From JANNFX01 sp040080075 (lineage in GTDB: Bacteria > Pseudomonadota > Alphaproteobacteria > Rhizobiales > Hyphomicrobiaceae), in NCBI GenBank assembly GCA_040080075.1, contig JBEBJD010000043.1, positions 1-19,210 of the forward strand: DNA of 19,210 nt, in the 5' to 3' direction. This document shows positions 1 through 7,574 of this stretch, piece after piece. Position numbers and translations under genes: made by a program. The stretch's first letter is position 1. Each line of letters begins with the position of its first letter. Below the pieces are notes generated by a model that was given only the letters and a program-made list of their open reading frames with translations, was not told the origin of the DNA and searched no databases.

Positions 1-42
1 TCCCTGGCCCAGTGGCGCGGCTGGGCTGGTTGGAGCGAATAA
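1..42 (+). CDS. possible 3' end of an upstream gene (partial)
   Basis: Frame 1 is open from the window edge to a TAA at 40-42 and reads SLAQWRGWAGWSE, with mostly G or C at third codon positions. A hairpin follows about 20 bases later. This fits the tail of a gene running in the same direction as htpX, but 13 residues are too few to assign a family. It may simply be chance reading of non-coding DNA. Confidence 0.22.
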   Translation, partial: SLAQWRGWAGWSE

Positions 43-64
43 GCCTACCTATATAGCAGCAAGC

Positions 65-86
65 CCGGGACTTGAAGTTGTCCCGG
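65..86. terminator. hairpin, possible terminator of the upstream gene
   Basis: CCGGGAC (65-71) pairs perfectly with GTCCCGG (80-86) around an 8-base loop. No T-run follows on the + strand, so intrinsic termination is not certain. The rest of 87-309 holds no recognisable gene or clear sigma70 promoter, only a short ACTAGA/TCTAGT inverted repeat at 195-217. Confidence 0.3.
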
Positions 87-309
87 CTGAAAGGATGCGG
101 GCGCTGCCGGTGAAGGATGCGACCGCCATTTTCGGCTCCTCAATACCGGGCCACTTGCGGCGCGCGTTTTTCGGTGTTTGGGATCCAAAGTGATACTAGA
201 AGGCCTATGGGTCTAGTGTGGTTCTTGCCGTGCTATTGTCTTACCTGTTCACGCCGCGATAGGAGAAGGCAATTGCGAGACACCACACTGGCCGTGCAAG
301 GAGAATAAC

Positions 310-1290
310 ATGCCTTTGAATTACGCCAAGACGGCGCTGCTGCTGGTCGTTCTGACTGGCATTTTTGTGGCCATGGGTGGTGTTGTGGGCGGCCGCACTG
401 GCATGATCATCGCTTTCGTAGTCGCGCTCGTGACCAATGCGATCAGCCTTTGGAAGTCCGACACCATGGTCTTGCGCATGTTTAAGGCAAAGGAGGTCGA
501 CGAGCAAACGGCGCCCGCCCTCCATCAGATTGTGCGCGGCTTGTCCGGTCGCGCCGGCCTGCCGATGCCGCGCGTTTACATCATGAATACGCCTCAGCCC
601 AATGCCTTTGCAACGGGCCGCAATCCCGCCAACGCTGCTGTCGCGTTTTCGACGGGCTTGCTGGAAGCCCTCTCGCCTGAGGAAGTGGCGGGGGTCGCTG
701 CGCACGAGCTGGCTCACATCAAGAACCGGGATACGCTGACCATGGCGGTCGCTGCCACCATCGGCGGGTCCATTTCGATGCTGGCCCAGTATCTCCAATT
801 TGGCATGCTGTTTGGCGGCGGTAGCCGCGACGGGCGGGGCGGTGTTGGTTTCCTGGGTGCCTTGGTTGCCATGATTGCTGCGCCGTTCGCGGCGATGCTG
901 GTGCAAATGGCGATCAGCCGCTCGCGTGAATATCAGGCCGACCGCATGGGGGCGGCGCTGTGCGGCAACCCGCGCTGGCTAGCCTCGGGGCTGCAAAAGA
1001 TCGACGCGCTCGCCCGCCGTACTCCCAACATGCAAGCCGAAGCGATGCCGGCCGCCGCTCATATGTTTATTGTCAATCCGCTGTCCGGGCGCGGTGTCGA
1101 CAACTTGTTTACCACGCATCCTGCCGTCGAGAACCGGATCGCCGAATTGCTCAAAATGGAACAGGAGTGGATTGCGGATGGAACGCTGTCGCGGTCTGCC
1201 TCGGATATCGCAGCTGGCAGTCCAGGCGCGGCAACAGGTCCATGGACGGTTGATGCCAGCCAGGGTCAAAAGCGCGGTCCCTGGGGTTAA
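310..1290 (+). CDS. htpX: HtpX-family membrane zinc metalloprotease (M48)
   Basis: Membrane-bound M48 peptidase. In known members it degrades misfolded membrane proteins under heat or envelope stress, working beside FtsH. The 326-residue product starts with two hydrophobic segments (about 7-25 and 31-48). It then carries the zinc motif HELAH at 132-136 and a downstream SREYQAD segment whose Glu207 should be the third zinc ligand. Further hydrophobic stretches at about 147-163 and 178-200 flank the active-site region. The ATG is supported by AAGGAG at 298-303, six bases upstream. The C-terminus has a Ser/Ala/Gly-rich tail. The length is somewhat above the roughly 290 residues of the E. coli protein. 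It is followed 45 bases later by the methyltransferase gene, probably in one transcript. No CIRCE or clear RpoH promoter was found. Confidence 0.95.
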   Translation: MPLNYAKTALLLVVLTGIFVAMGGVVGGRTGMIIAFVVALVTNAISLWKSDTMVLRMFKAKEVDEQTAPALHQIVRGLSGRAGLPMPRVYIMNTPQPNAFATGRNPANAAVAFSTGLLEALSPEEVAGVAAHELAHIKNRDTLTMAVAATIGGSISMLAQYLQFGMLFGGGSRDGRGGVGFLGALVAMIAAPFAAMLVQMAISRSREYQADRMGAALCGNPRWLASGLQKIDALARRTPNMQAEAMPAAAHMFIVNPLSGRGVDNLFTTHPAVENRIAELLKMEQEWIADGTLSRSASDIAAGSPGAATGPWTVDASQGQKRGPWG

Positions 1291-1335
1291 CCCGTTCCCC
1301 ATGTCAACTTGTATTGAACCGGAGCAGCGCTCGCC

Positions 1336-2844
1336 GTGAAAAAGCCAACGACGGCGGGAGAAACCCGAACTCATGTTGGGCCAGCCACGCGGCCGGCCAT
1401 CAGTGATCAAGTTGCGCCACCAAAGCACGGGCTCGACCATAAAAAGGGTCCGGCATTCCGCAAACCGAAAGTACACAAGCCGGCCGCAGCCGGGTCCGGC
1501 AAGGGCGCTGGCTCGAGGGGCCGCCGCGAGCCCCCCGGCATGGCCGCACGGCAACTTGCCGTCGGGGTTCTGGTCCAAGTGCTCAACCGGGGACAGTCGC
1601 TTGATGAAACGCTGGCGTCGGCCTTCGCCAGCGATCGCGGCCAGGCCCTAGAACCACGTGACCGGGCAATTGCGCGTCTCATCGCGACAACGGTATTGCG
1701 CCGCTCGGGCGAACTGGGCGCGGCAATCCGGGCCCACCTCGACCGGCCACTGCCCGATGACTCCGGCCGCTTGTGGACCATTTTACTCAGTGCGGCAGCC
1801 CAGCTTCTCGTGCTCGAAACTCCGCCCCATGCCGCGATTAATCTGGCCGTCGAGCAGGTGCGTGCCGATCGCGAAGCAGCGCGGTTCGACGGTCTCACCA
1901 ATGCCGTCTTGCGCCGTGTATCTCAGACCGGCTTGGGCAGCGTCCTGCCTCGTGATGCGGCAAAGCTCAATATTCCTGCGTGGATGTTTGCAAAGTGGAC
2001 TGAAAGCTACGGCTTAGAGACGGCCTACGCCATTGCCGAGGCCTCGTTGCGCGAAGCAGCGCTTGACCTGACGGTTAAATCAGATGCTGAGAATTGGGCC
2101 AGCGCGCTTGGCGGCATGGTTTTGCCAACGGGCAGTGTGCGGCTGCAAGCGTCGGGCCGCATCGAAGAGTTGCCCGGATATGCCGATGGAGCGTGGTGGG
2201 TGCAGGATGCAGCCGCCGCACTGCCTGCCAAACTACTTGGTGATATCTCTGGAAAAGACGTTGCCGATTTGTGTGCGGCGCCGGGCGGTAAGACCGCGCA
2301 ACTGGTGAGCGCCAGCGCCCGCGTCACGGCGGTCGATCTCAGGCCCGAACGCCTGAAACGTATGCATCAGAATATGGAGCGTCTCGGGCTGTCGTGCGAG
2401 ACGGTTGCGGCCGATGCCGGCGATTGGGCGCCTGATCGTTTGTTTGATGCCGTATTGCTCGATGCGCCTTGCACGGCGACCGGCACACTCCGCCGCCATC
2501 CCGACATTCTGCACCTGAAGCGTGAATCCGACGCCGCCCAGCTTGAGCCCATTCAGGCGCGCCTGCTCGCAAACGCTGCGCGTCTCGTCAAGCCCGGCGG
2601 GACATTGGTCTACTGCACCTGTTCGCTCGATCTGGCCGAGGGCGAGTGGCACATCAAAGATTTCCTCATCGAAAATCAGGACTTCAGCCGCAATCCGCTC
2701 ATAGCCGGAGAAGCAGGAATCGAGCCGGCGTGGATCACGCCTGATGGCGATTTGCGGACATTGCCGTTTCATCTTGCGATGGACGCCCCCAATTTGGGTG
2801 GTCTCGACGGTTTTTACGCCGCACGCTTGAAGCGCAATGTTTGA
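1336..2844 (+). CDS. rsmB: RsmB/NOP-family class I SAM-dependent RNA methyltransferase
   Basis: Probable 16S rRNA (cytosine-5) methyltransferase, modifying C967 if it is a true RsmB orthologue. The 502-residue protein has a NusB-like helical RNA-binding domain at about 70-195 and a Rossmann methyltransferase domain at about 285-500. DLCAAPGGKT (311-320) is the SAM-binding loop. DAPC (376-379) and YCTCS (426-430) carry the two motif IV and VI cysteines, Cys379 and Cys429, the latter the expected nucleophile. The start used is GTG, with GGAG at 1321-1324 at a rather long spacing. The first 68 residues are a basic Lys/Pro/Gly-rich tail not usual for E. coli RsmB, and Met69 is an alternative start at the beginning of the conserved domain. 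Assignment to RsmB rather than another NOP paralogue is inferred from the fused NusB-like domain. Confidence 0.92.
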   Translation: MKKPTTAGETRTHVGPATRPAISDQVAPPKHGLDHKKGPAFRKPKVHKPAAAGSGKGAGSRGRREPPGMAARQLAVGVLVQVLNRGQSLDETLASAFASDRGQALEPRDRAIARLIATTVLRRSGELGAAIRAHLDRPLPDDSGRLWTILLSAAAQLLVLETPPHAAINLAVEQVRADREAARFDGLTNAVLRRVSQTGLGSVLPRDAAKLNIPAWMFAKWTESYGLETAYAIAEASLREAALDLTVKSDAENWASALGGMVLPTGSVRLQASGRIEELPGYADGAWWVQDAAAALPAKLLGDISGKDVADLCAAPGGKTAQLVSASARVTAVDLRPERLKRMHQNMERLGLSCETVAADAGDWAPDRLFDAVLLDAPCTATGTLRRHPDILHLKRESDAAQLEPIQARLLANAARLVKPGGTLVYCTCSLDLAEGEWHIKDFLIENQDFSRNPLIAGEAGIEPAWITPDGDLRTLPFHLAMDAPNLGGLDGFYAARLKRNV

Positions 2845-2910
2845 GGATAATTGGCTTTGAGGGTATTCGTGCGGCTATTTGCCGGTCTCAAGCCTTGTGT
2901 TTGACGTGGC

Positions 2911-2926
2911 GCCCGGGTAACCGGGC
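2911..2926 (+). other. perfect hairpin with GNRA-type loop before the heparinase-like gene
   Basis: GCCCGG (2911-2916) and CCGGGC (2921-2926) form a 6-bp perfect stem closing the loop GTAA, which is a GNRA tetraloop in RNA. It lies in the 150-base spacer after the methyltransferase gene and has no T-run. An mRNA structure is therefore more likely than a terminator. Confidence 0.35.
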
Positions 2927-2929
2927 AGG

Positions 2930-3004
2930 ATGAACAAACGCGCACCAGCCGCAGCCCCCAACTTGCCGGGCGATGACACGGAGGCAGTCCGGTCATGGCT
3001 TTGA
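2930..3004 (+). CDS. possible 24-codon leader ORF overlapping the next gene's start
   Basis: An ATG at 2930 preceded by GGGCAGG opens a 24-residue frame (begins MNKRAPAAAPNLP, ends SWL) whose TGA at 3002-3004 lies ten bases inside the heparinase-like gene. The arrangement would allow translational coupling. The peptide is Ala/Pro-rich and unrecognised, so it may be a chance frame in the spacer. Confidence 0.2.
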   Translation: MNKRAPAAAPNLPGDDTEAVRSWL

Positions 3005-4695
3005 CGAACGTGGCTGAGCGCGCCCGCGTTGCGCTCATGAAAGTGGACAGGTCGCGCCGCTCGGTGGTGTCGCGTCTTCTCTATTCTCCATTCCTGCGCT
3101 GGCGCTATGGCCCATCCACGGCTGACCACCTGCTTATCGTTCCACAGGATCTGCGCACCTCAGACCCCAGTTTCTGGCGCGAAGTGCAACAGGGGCAGTT
3201 CGGGCTTGCCGGAACCATGGTGGTGCTGGGCCAGCGCTCGCCTTTCGATTTCAAGGCCGTCAATGCCGATTGGGCTCGCGCACTGCACGGCTTCTCTTGG
3301 CTGTCGCATTTGAAAGCTGCGGCAGACGATGGAGCGCGCGAGACTGCCCGGCGGCTGACCGTGGAGTGGACCATCCGGCATGGGCGTGGACACGGTCTGG
3401 CATTTGAACCCGCCGTCGCCGGCCGGCGTCTGATCTCGTGGCTGTCGCATGCGAGTTTTTTGCTCGAAGATGCAGATGCCGCAACCTACGATGCGATCAC
3501 CCGGGCCTTGGGTGCCGATCTCATCCGCTTGTCGGCGTCGTGGCGTGATGGAGCTGACGGATATCCGCGGTTGCTGGCGCTAACGGCGCTTGTACTCGCC
3601 GATCTTTGTATTGCCGGCCACGATACCCAATTGCCCGAGAGCGAGCGTGCGCTGAGCGCCGAGCTTTCACGTCAAATTCTGCCCGATGGTGGGCACATAA
3701 GCCGCAACCCGGGTGTCTTGGTCGAGTTGATGCTCGATCTGCTGCCATTGAAGCAGTGCTTTGCGTCGCGTGGCCGCCCGGCACCGCCGGGCTTTCTTGC
3801 GACCATGCAAAGAATGCTTGCCATGCTGCGTTACATGCGGATGGGCGACGGCATGCTGGCGCGGTTTAATGGCATGTCGGTGGCATCGCCAGCCGGGCTG
3901 GCGACGGTGCTGGCCTACGACGACAGGTCGGTCGCACCCCTCGCCGAGTCGCCCTATTCCCGGTATCTGAGGCTGGAACGCGGCCGCACGGTGTTGCTGA
4001 TGGATGTGGGCCGAGCGCCCCCCCTCGAACAAGCAGGCTATGCCCATGCCGGTTGTCTGTCTTTCGAGCTGAGTTCGGGCACCAGCATGATTTTTGCCAA
4101 CGGCGGCGCACCCGCTGCAGCCGACAGCGATTGGCGGGCGGCTGCGCGCTCGACAGCCAGCCACAACACTTTGACTTTGGCCGATCAGTCGTCGTCCAAA
4201 CTGATCCGCAATCGCGATATCGAGCGCTTGATCGGTGCACCGCCTATACAAGGTCCCGATACGGTCTACTCGCGTCTTGAGGAGGCAGCCGGTGCCTTGG
4301 AACTCAGCGTCAATCACGATGGTTATCTCAGCCGTTGCGGGCTCATTCACCGGCGCAGCCTGGTGTTGAGTGCGTCGGGCCAAAGATTGCTCGGGGTAGA
4401 CAGCCTCGAGGGGCCGAAGGCCAACTTGCGCTTGCGCAATGATTTGCCCTTTTCAATCCACTTTCATGTCCATCCTGAAGCCGTGTGCCGCAGGGTGCCG
4501 GGCGGCGGGGCCGCTGAGGTTGTGTTGAAAGGTGGCGAGGTCTGGCGGTTCTCGGTTGAAAATTCGGCTCTCACCATTGAAGAGAGCACTTACTATGCGG
4601 ATTCGGCAGGGCCTCGCGCGTCTCTGCAGTTGCTGATCCGCGGCGCCACATTCGGCGACAGCCAGGTGCGGTGGGTCTTTGAAGCGATGACGTGA
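2995..4695 (+). CDS. heparinase II/III-family protein
   Basis: 566 residues resembling the heparinase II/III-like proteins found between rsmB and purH in Hyphomicrobiales. The N-terminal half (about 30-290) looks like the alpha-helical toroid of this superfamily. The C-terminal half (about 320-560) looks like the beta-sandwich part. YAHAGCLSFEL (349-359) and STASHNTL (386-393) match the conserved His-containing segments of the C-terminal domain. Polysaccharide lyase activity is the family expectation, but the substrate is unknown. No signal peptide or membrane segment is visible at the N-terminus (basic, MALTNVAERARVALMKV), so the protein should be cytoplasmic, which is odd for a polysaccharide-degrading enzyme. 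The start is supported by GGAGG at 2980-2984. A strong palindromic repeat follows 27 bases after the stop. Confidence 0.85.
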   Translation: MALTNVAERARVALMKVDRSRRSVVSRLLYSPFLRWRYGPSTADHLLIVPQDLRTSDPSFWREVQQGQFGLAGTMVVLGQRSPFDFKAVNADWARALHGFSWLSHLKAAADDGARETARRLTVEWTIRHGRGHGLAFEPAVAGRRLISWLSHASFLLEDADAATYDAITRALGADLIRLSASWRDGADGYPRLLALTALVLADLCIAGHDTQLPESERALSAELSRQILPDGGHISRNPGVLVELMLDLLPLKQCFASRGRPAPPGFLATMQRMLAMLRYMRMGDGMLARFNGMSVASPAGLATVLAYDDRSVAPLAESPYSRYLRLERGRTVLLMDVGRAPPLEQAGYAHAGCLSFELSSGTSMIFANGGAPAAADSDWRAAARSTASHNTLTLADQSSSKLIRNRDIERLIGAPPIQGPDTVYSRLEEAAGALELSVNHDGYLSRCGLIHRRSLVLSASGQRLLGVDSLEGPKANLRLRNDLPFSIHFHVHPEAVCRRVPGGGAAEVVLKGGEVWRFSVENSALTIEESTYYADSAGPRASLQLLIRGATFGDSQVRWVFEAMT

Positions 4696-4720
4696 CGGAG
4701 CGGGCACGGTGCACTCGTGA

Positions 4721-4825
4721 CTCTAGAGCGCCGATCCAATGGAATCGGATCGGCGCTCTAGTCTATTGTTTTGTCGCATTTTCTACGAAGAACCGGGATC
4801 CACTTCTTCGGAAAATGCTCTAGAG
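4721..4825. repeat. composite double-palindrome repeat, CTAG-bounded
   Basis: Two hairpins lie in tandem. The first has a perfect 15-bp stem, CTAGAGCGCCGATCC (4723-4737) with its complement at 4747-4761, around a 9-base loop. The second pairs 4776-4792 (GCATTTTCTACGAAGAA) with 4804-4818 (TTCTTCGGAAAATGC), with two extra bases in the left arm. The outer edges are CTCTAGAGC (4721-4729) and GCTCTAGAG (4817-4825), themselves inverted, and a further GCTCTAG occurs in the middle (4755-4761). The pattern recalls the dispersed intergenic palindromes of Hyphomicrobiales genomes. The first hairpin could also end transcription from the heparinase-like gene, since TCTATTGTTTTG follows it. Confidence 0.75.
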
Positions 4826-4833
4826 GAGTTTAG

Positions 4834-6429
4834 ATGACGATGATGACGGGTCAGCCCAAAATCCGCCGCGCACTGCTTTCGGTATCCGACAAAACTGGTC
4901 TCAATTCACTTGGCCGAAGTCTGGCGGAGCGCAGTGTTGAGCTGGTTTCAACGGGAGGGACGTCTGGCGCGCTCAAGTCCGTTGGGCTCGCGGTCCGCGA
5001 TGTGGCGGAGCTGACCGGCTTTCCAGAAATGATGGATGGCCGTTTGAAAACGTTGCACCCTAAAGTGCACGGCGGTCTGCTGGCCATTCGCGGCAATGCA
5101 GAGCATGATCGATCGGCGGCCGGGCACGGTATCGCTCCCATCGATCTGCTGGTCGTCAATCTCTATCCCTTCGAGGCTGCCGTAGCCAAGGGCGCTTCAT
5201 ATGACGAGTGTGTCGAGAACATGGATATCGGCGGTCCGGCGATGATCCGGGCGGCGGCCAAAAATCATGCTGGCGTGGCGGTCGTAGTCGATCCCGGCGA
5301 CTACGCGGCCTTGCTCGATGAAATGGCCGCTAACAATGGCGCCACCACACTGGCGTTCCGCAAATATCTCGCCGCCAAGGCGTTCGCGCGCACAGCCGCT
5401 TATGATGCAGCCATCAGCACCTGGTTCTCTGCTGAAATCAACGATCTGACGCCCAAGTGGCGGACCTTCGGCGGTGTGCTCGCGCAGTCCTTGCGCTATG
5501 GCGAGAACCCCCATCAGCAGGCCGCGTTCTATCGCACGGGAGAAAAGCGCCCAGGTGTCGCCAGTGCTGTGCAGCTCCAAGGCAAAGAACTCTCGTACAA
5601 CAATTTGAATGACACCGATGCGGCGTTCGAACTGGTCGCCGAATTTGATGTCAGGACTCCCGCGGTTGCCATTATCAAGCATATGAACCCATGTGGTGTG
5701 GCCACTGGGGCGACATTCCGCGAAGCCTTTCAGCGGGCGTTACGTTGCGACAGCGTTAGCGCGTTTGGCGGCATTATCGCGCTAAACGGCGTGCTCGATG
5801 CGGACACTGCAGAAGAAATTGCCAAGCTCTTTACCGAAGTTGTGATCGCACCCGATGCCACGCCAGAAGCCAGGGCTGTCTTTGCGGCCAAGAAAAATCT
5901 GCGCCTGCTCACAACCGGCGGATTGCCTGATTCGCGCCAGCCCGGTCTGATGCTGCGATCACTGGCGGGCGGACTTTTGGTGCAGTCGCGCGATAATGGC
6001 GTCATCGAAGATCTGGTATTGAGCGTCGTCACCAAGCGCCAGCCTACGGCGGCGGAACTTGCCGATCTAAAGTTTGCCGCCAAAGTTGCTAAGCATGTCA
6101 AATCCAACGCTGTTGTCTATGTCAAGAACGGGGCCACGGTTGGCATTGGAGCGGGGCAGATGAGCCGCATCGATTCAACGCGCATTGCGGCCTGGAAAGC
6201 GCAAGAAGCAGCAACGGTTGCCGGTGAGGCAAATACGCTGACTCAAGGCTCGGTGGTAGCGTCAGATGCTTTCTTCCCATTCGCAGACGGACTTCTCGCA
6301 GCGGCTGCGGCCGGTGCCACGGCGGTCATTCAACCCGGCGGCTCGATGCGCGATGAAGAAGTGATCAAGGCAGCCAATGAGAAGGGCCTTGCCATGGTGT
6401 TCACTGGCATGCGCCATTTCAGGCATTGA
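4834..6429 (+). CDS. purH: bifunctional AICAR formyltransferase / IMP cyclohydrolase
   Basis: Catalyses the last two steps of de novo purine synthesis in the cytoplasm: formylation of AICAR with 10-formyl-tetrahydrofolate, then ring closure to IMP. The 531-residue length is typical. The N-terminal MGS-like cyclohydrolase domain (about 10-155) shows LLSVSDKTGL (14-23), STGGTS (39-44) and MMDGRLKTLHPKVHGG (66-81). The C-terminal transformylase domain (about 160-531) shows RYGENPHQ (221-228), LSYNNLNDTDAA (253-264) and KHMNPCG (282-288), whose Lys282-His283 pair is the expected catalytic pair. The ATG at 4834 follows GAGGAG (4823-4828), which overlaps the right edge of the palindromic repeat. 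The acetyltransferase gene overlaps its stop codon. Confidence 0.97.
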   Translation: MTMMTGQPKIRRALLSVSDKTGLNSLGRSLAERSVELVSTGGTSGALKSVGLAVRDVAELTGFPEMMDGRLKTLHPKVHGGLLAIRGNAEHDRSAAGHGIAPIDLLVVNLYPFEAAVAKGASYDECVENMDIGGPAMIRAAAKNHAGVAVVVDPGDYAALLDEMAANNGATTLAFRKYLAAKAFARTAAYDAAISTWFSAEINDLTPKWRTFGGVLAQSLRYGENPHQQAAFYRTGEKRPGVASAVQLQGKELSYNNLNDTDAAFELVAEFDVRTPAVAIIKHMNPCGVATGATFREAFQRALRCDSVSAFGGIIALNGVLDADTAEEIAKLFTEVVIAPDATPEARAVFAAKKNLRLLTTGGLPDSRQPGLMLRSLAGGLLVQSRDNGVIEDLVLSVVTKRQPTAAELADLKFAAKVAKHVKSNAVVYVKNGATVGIGAGQMSRIDSTRIAAWKAQEAATVAGEANTLTQGSVVASDAFFPFADGLLAAAAAGATAVIQPGGSMRDEEVIKAANEKGLAMVFTGMRHFRH

Positions 6430-6929
6430 GCGCGGGCGTCAAGCTGCGGCAGGCAGCGCGCTCTGACGCGAGCCTTATCCGCTCGTGGCTTGTGACGCCG
6501 GATATCCAGGAATGGTGGGGGCCGCTGTCGTCGACCGAAGCCGAGGTCAATATCGCGTTGTCGTCCGATCATGCCATCTGCCGTATCATCGAGTGCGATG
6601 GCGAGGCCGTGGGCTACTGCCACGCCATCGACGCAAGCATGTGGGGCGATGCCTTACCCGATGAACTGGAACCGGGCACTTGGGATCTCGATATCTTCGT
6701 CGCCAGCGAACGCCACCGCGGCCTTGGCATCGGTCAGATCGCACTGGCGGCTCTCAAAGACGAAGTCTTCTCGACAACGCTGGCCGTGGCCGTGTGTGTG
6801 TTCCCTTCAATCCGTAACGAGCGGGCCGTTAGGGCCTATGAAAAGGCCGGGTTCAAGTGGAAGCGCATCTGGAACGATCCCCACGCGGGGCCGAGCTGGT
6901 TCATGGTCGCTGAGCGAACTACGAATTAG
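6426..6929 (+). CDS. GNAT-family N-acetyltransferase, AAC(6')-like
   Basis: A 167-residue GNAT protein expected to transfer an acetyl group from acetyl-CoA. RGLGIG (98-103) is the R-x-x-G-x-G acetyl-CoA pyrophosphate loop, and WDLDIFV (86-92) is the preceding strand. ERAVRAYEKAGF is the usual C-terminal signature of aminoglycoside 6'-N-acetyltransferase-like and RimJ-like members. WWGP near residue 30 also fits the AAC(6') type. The substrate is not known, and resistance should not be assumed. The start is a TTG overlapping the purH TGA in the four bases TTGA, indicating translational coupling. An alternative in-frame start further in would cut into the first conserved strand. Confidence 0.85.
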   Translation: MSAGVKLRQAARSDASLIRSWLVTPDIQEWWGPLSSTEAEVNIALSSDHAICRIIECDGEAVGYCHAIDASMWGDALPDELEPGTWDLDIFVASERHRGLGIGQIALAALKDEVFSTTLAVAVCVFPSIRNERAVRAYEKAGFKWKRIWNDPHAGPSWFMVAERTTN

Positions 6930-6985
6930 GCCCCCCGCCTGCTGCCGTTAATTTAAGAGTGCAGCCGGGACCAAGGGCGAAGGGC

Positions 6986-7004
6986 GAAGGCGTTACGCGC
7001 CTTC
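6986..7004. terminator. hairpin across the bacterioferritin stop codon
   Basis: GAAGGCG (6986-6992) pairs with CGCCTTC (6998-7004) around a 5-base loop that contains the bfr stop codon. It lies between convergent genes and is followed on the - strand by GCCCTTCGCCCTT rather than a T-run. A termination role is only possible. Confidence 0.3.
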
Positions 7005-7478
7005 GTTGGCAGCTTCGGCTTGCAGCAGTCCGTAGTTCTGGATGCCGATTTTCTTGAGCAGATCGAGTTGTGTTTCCAGGAAGTCTATGTGGCCTTCCTC
7101 GTCTTCAACGAGATGGGCAAAAAGGTCCATCGTCACGAGGTCTTCCTTCTTGCGGCACAAGGCCCGCCCCTTAACGTAAAGGTCGTGTGCGATGTGCTCT
7201 CCCTTGAGATCGCATTCGAGAACTTCCTTGAGGTCTTGGCCGATCATCAGGGGGGCGACATGCTGCAGGTTTGGATGGCCTTCAAGAAAGATGATGCGGG
7301 CGATTATCTTGTCGGCATGCACCATTTCTTCCATTGACTCGGCCTTTTCCTTCTTGGCGAGCTTCATGAAGCCCCAGTTTTCCAGAAGGCGGTAGTGAAG
7401 CCAGTACTGGCTGACGGCGCCAAGCTCCAGCTTCAGCGCCTCGTTGAGCATGTCGATAATCTCTTTGTCGCCCTTCAT
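6993..7478 (-). CDS. bfr: bacterioferritin
   Basis: A 161-residue haem-containing ferritin that oxidises Fe(II) and stores it as a mineral inside a 24-subunit shell. All six di-iron ferroxidase ligands known from E. coli Bfr sit at the same numbers here: Glu18, Glu51, His54, Glu94, Glu127 and His130. Met52, the haem ligand shared across the subunit dimer, is also present. The start is the ATG at 7478 (MKGDKEIIDML), which matches the family N-terminus and has GAAAGG upstream. The frame stays open 23 codons further 5', but that extension (MRSLHSPACKWG) has no family counterpart. It lies 96 bases downstream of the ferredoxin gene and is probably co-transcribed with it. Confidence 0.96.
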   Translation of the reverse strand: MKGDKEIIDMLNEALKLELGAVSQYWLHYRLLENWGFMKLAKKEKAESMEEMVHADKIIARIIFLEGHPNLQHVAPLMIGQDLKEVLECDLKGEHIAHDLYVKGRALCRKKEDLVTMDLFAHLVEDEEGHIDFLETQLDLLKKIGIQNYGLLQAEAANEGA

Positions 7479-7574
7479 GACCCGGCTGCCTTTCTTGTTT
7501 AGTTTTTCCCGGCCCCATTTGCAGGCCGGACTGTGAAGGCTCCGCAAGTGACAAGCCCGCGCGTGGCCCCGGTT

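Noticed and set aside
195..217. ACTAGA/TCTAGT inverted repeat upstream of htpX as an operator or repeat element
   Set aside because: Only six paired bases with a mixed centre; not enough to separate from chance.
241..906. 221-residue open frame on the - strand opposite htpX
   Set aside because: His/Arg/Gln-rich shadow of the htpX coding sequence, with no domain or ribosome binding site.
3667..4383. 238-residue - strand frame inside the heparinase-like gene
   Set aside because: Antisense shadow of a well-supported gene; composition is unlike a protein family and no motifs are seen.
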